This document shows, piece after piece, positions 4,822 to 6,246 of a DNA stretch of 6,246 bases. Within the stretch, counting starts at the first letter, position 1; the number at the start of each line of letters is the position of its first letter. The notes under the pieces were generated by a model that did not search any database, was not told the DNA's origin, and saw only the letters and a list, made by a program, of their open reading frames with translations. Both the position numbers and the translations under genes were made by a program. Source of the stretch: Candidatus Bathyarchaeota archaeon B63 (GTDB lineage: Archaea > Thermoproteota > Bathyarchaeia > Bathyarchaeales > DTEX01); the NCBI GenBank assembly GCA_001593845.1, contig LUCF01000072.1:1-6246 (forward strand). The letters run 5' to 3'.

Positions 4822-6132
4822 GTGAATAATGCTCGATCTTGGTTTAGGCAGCCTCTGGAGCATGCTGGTTTGGGTGAGGTTGATTTCCACCTGGAATGCA
4901 TAGACTGCGGAGCGGAGTACCAAGCAGACCAGGTGATCTATAGTTGCAGGAGGTGCGGCGGCCTCCTCTCAGTCGAGTATGACCTTTCCAGAGTAGAGGC
5001 GAACCTCGATGAGTCTTGGAGGGGAAGAGCCCTCTCGGTGTGGAGGTACAGGGAGCTTCTTCCAATCCGGGAGGATGAGAAGATCGTCAGCCTAGGGGAG
5101 GGCGGGACATCCCTAAACAGGTGTTTGAGGCTCTCCGAGGATCTCGGCTTGAAGGATCTGTATGTAAAGAATGAGGGTGAGAACCCAACTGGCTCCTTCA
5201 AGGACAGGGGCATGACGGTCGGCGTTACGAAGGCCTTAGAGCTGGAAATGGGTAGGGTGGCATGCGCCTCGACGGGGAACACCTCAGCCTCCCTAGCGGC
5301 CTACGCGGCTAGAGCCGGGCTTGAATGCATAGTCTTGGTTCCCTCAGGCAAGGTTGCGTATGGGAAGCTGACCCAAGCCATGATTCATGGGGCAAAGGTA
5401 ATCCAGATAAGGGGAAACTTCGATGATGCGTTGGGGATTATAACGAAGATCTGCAGCTCCCATCCGATATATCTGCTGAACTCCCTGAATCCCTTCCGCC
5501 TTGAGGGACAGAAGACCGTTGCCTTAGAGATACGTGATCAGCTCGGCGGGGGAGTCCCGGACAAGATTGTGGTTCCAGTCGGGAACGCTGGTAACATAAG
5601 CGCGATATGGAAGGCCTTTAGGGAGCTCCGCGAGCTAGGCCTCATAGAAGATACGCCTCAGATGATCGGCGTCCAAGCTGAGGGGGCGGCTCCCATCGCA
5701 GACTCTTTGAGAAGGGGGCTGAGTAAAGTCGAATTCGTCGAGGAGCCCGAGACCATAGCAACAGCGATCAGGATCGGCTCCCCGGTTAACTGGAAGAAGG
5801 CCGTTAGGGCAGTAAGGGAGTCAGGAGGGCTCGTTGAGAAGGTCTCGGATGAGGAGATACTCAAGGCGCAGGAGCTCATAGCACGCCTAGAGGGGATCTT
5901 CATCGAGCCGGCTAGCGCGGCATCCATAGCGGGTCTTAAGAAGCTCGTACAAAGGAGGCTAATAGACAGGGATGAACTCGTCGTATGCATACTCACGGGT
6001 CATGGGCTTAAGGACCCGGGCGTCGTTCTAGAGAGGTTCCCGAAGCCGGTTGAGGTTGAAGCGACGGAAGAAGACGTGGTTAGGGCAATAATGCCAACGG
6101 AGAGAGAAGCGATGAAAATAACAGCTTCATAG
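4822..6132 (+). CDS. thrC: Threonine synthase
   Basis: Threonine synthase converts O-phospho-L-homoserine to L-threonine and phosphate with PLP, the last step of threonine synthesis in the cytoplasm. The 436-residue frame has a zinc ribbon (CIDC 26-29, CRRC 42-45), the PLP lysine K127 in NPTGSFKDRG (121-130), STGNTS (150-155), the phosphate-binding loop GNAGN (254-258), EPASAAS (362-368) and TGHGLKD (392-398). All are as expected of an active fold-type II enzyme. The GTG at 4822 gives a 17-residue lead-in of unusual composition. TTG 4870, preceded by GGAG nine bases upstream and by a TATA-like box at 4813-4820, would start the protein with MGEVDFHLECIDCG and may be the real start. It is divergent from a catalytically degraded paralogue with a DNA-binding domain, which may regulate it. 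Confidence 0.93.
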   Translation: MNNARSWFRQPLEHAGLGEVDFHLECIDCGAEYQADQVIYSCRRCGGLLSVEYDLSRVEANLDESWRGRALSVWRYRELLPIREDEKIVSLGEGGTSLNRCLRLSEDLGLKDLYVKNEGENPTGSFKDRGMTVGVTKALELEMGRVACASTGNTSASLAAYAARAGLECIVLVPSGKVAYGKLTQAMIHGAKVIQIRGNFDDALGIITKICSSHPIYLLNSLNPFRLEGQKTVALEIRDQLGGGVPDKIVVPVGNAGNISAIWKAFRELRELGLIEDTPQMIGVQAEGAAPIADSLRRGLSKVEFVEEPETIATAIRIGSPVNWKKAVRAVRESGGLVEKVSDEEILKAQELIARLEGIFIEPASAASIAGLKKLVQRRLIDRDELVVCILTGHGLKDPGVVLERFPKPVEVEATEEDVVRAIMPTEREAMKITAS

Positions 6133-6246
6133 AAGGCATCTTTAAGTCTCTATTCTCTAAGGGGGGAAGAGCATCCAAAAAAGGCTAATCGAAGAAAATC
6201 AGATACGCCATACGCATTCCATCTGCGGAAATGAAAATCCATTCTG
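6133..6246. other. Spacer downstream of thrC with a minus-strand T6 tract
   Basis: A pyrimidine-rich run (6138-6158) after the thrC stop could end its transcript. On the minus strand, a frame open from the window edge ends at TGA 6201-6199 (tail FPQMECVWRI) and is followed by T6 at 6182-6177. This could be the end and terminator of a convergent gene, but the peptide is too short to judge. Confidence 0.2.

Noticed and set aside
5658..5996. Minus-strand ORF of 112 codons
   Set aside because: It is antisense to the conserved part of thrC; serine-rich low-information translation, no start signals.

Overview
This 6.2-kb window comes from an archaeon, probably a thermophilic member of the TACK group (Thermoproteota, Bathyarchaeia, Korarchaeia and relatives). 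The evidence is a cofactor F420 gene (cofD), a tRNA gene interrupted by two bulge-helix-bulge introns, AT-rich TATA-like boxes placed about 25 bases upstream of starts, short or absent leaders, TTG and GTG starts, and heavy use of AGG, AGA and ATA codons. The phylum cannot be fixed from sequence alone.

Layout. Bases 1-1826 hold a minus-strand cluster: a nitroreductase-family gene followed by cofD (2-phospho-L-lactate transferase), overlapping by 38-56 bases, with a doubtful 71-codon ORF upstream. Bases 2004-2128 hold a minus-strand tRNA-Arg(TCT) gene. Its 5' acceptor strand is separated from the rest by a 30-base intron between positions 9 and 10, and a second 17-base intron lies at the canonical 37/38 site. 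Bases 2202-2963 encode a membrane substrate-binding (S) component of an ECF vitamin transporter, without its EcfA/EcfT partners. Bases 3081-4478 (minus) and 4822-6132 (plus) are two divergent threonine-synthase-family paralogues separated by about 340 bases of non-coding DNA rich in hairpins and repeats.

The main point of interest is the divergent pair. The plus-strand copy keeps every hallmark of an active threonine synthase, including the PLP lysine in NPTGSFKDRG. The minus-strand copy reads NPTNSFRDRG, so arginine replaces the lysine that forms the Schiff base. Its other cofactor motifs have drifted, and it carries a C-terminal PadR-like winged-helix domain. I infer a pseudoenzyme used as a transcription factor, with the spacer it shares with thrC as the likeliest target. 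This is analogous in logic, but not in fold, to MocR/GabR regulators. That function is inferred; the lysine loss and the domain fusion are read directly.

The first cluster probably serves F420 synthesis: CofD makes F420-0 or dehydro-F420-0, and the nitroreductase resembles the C-terminal domain of FbiB, which reduces the dehydro form. The tRNA and the transporter gene have no evident functional link to their neighbours.
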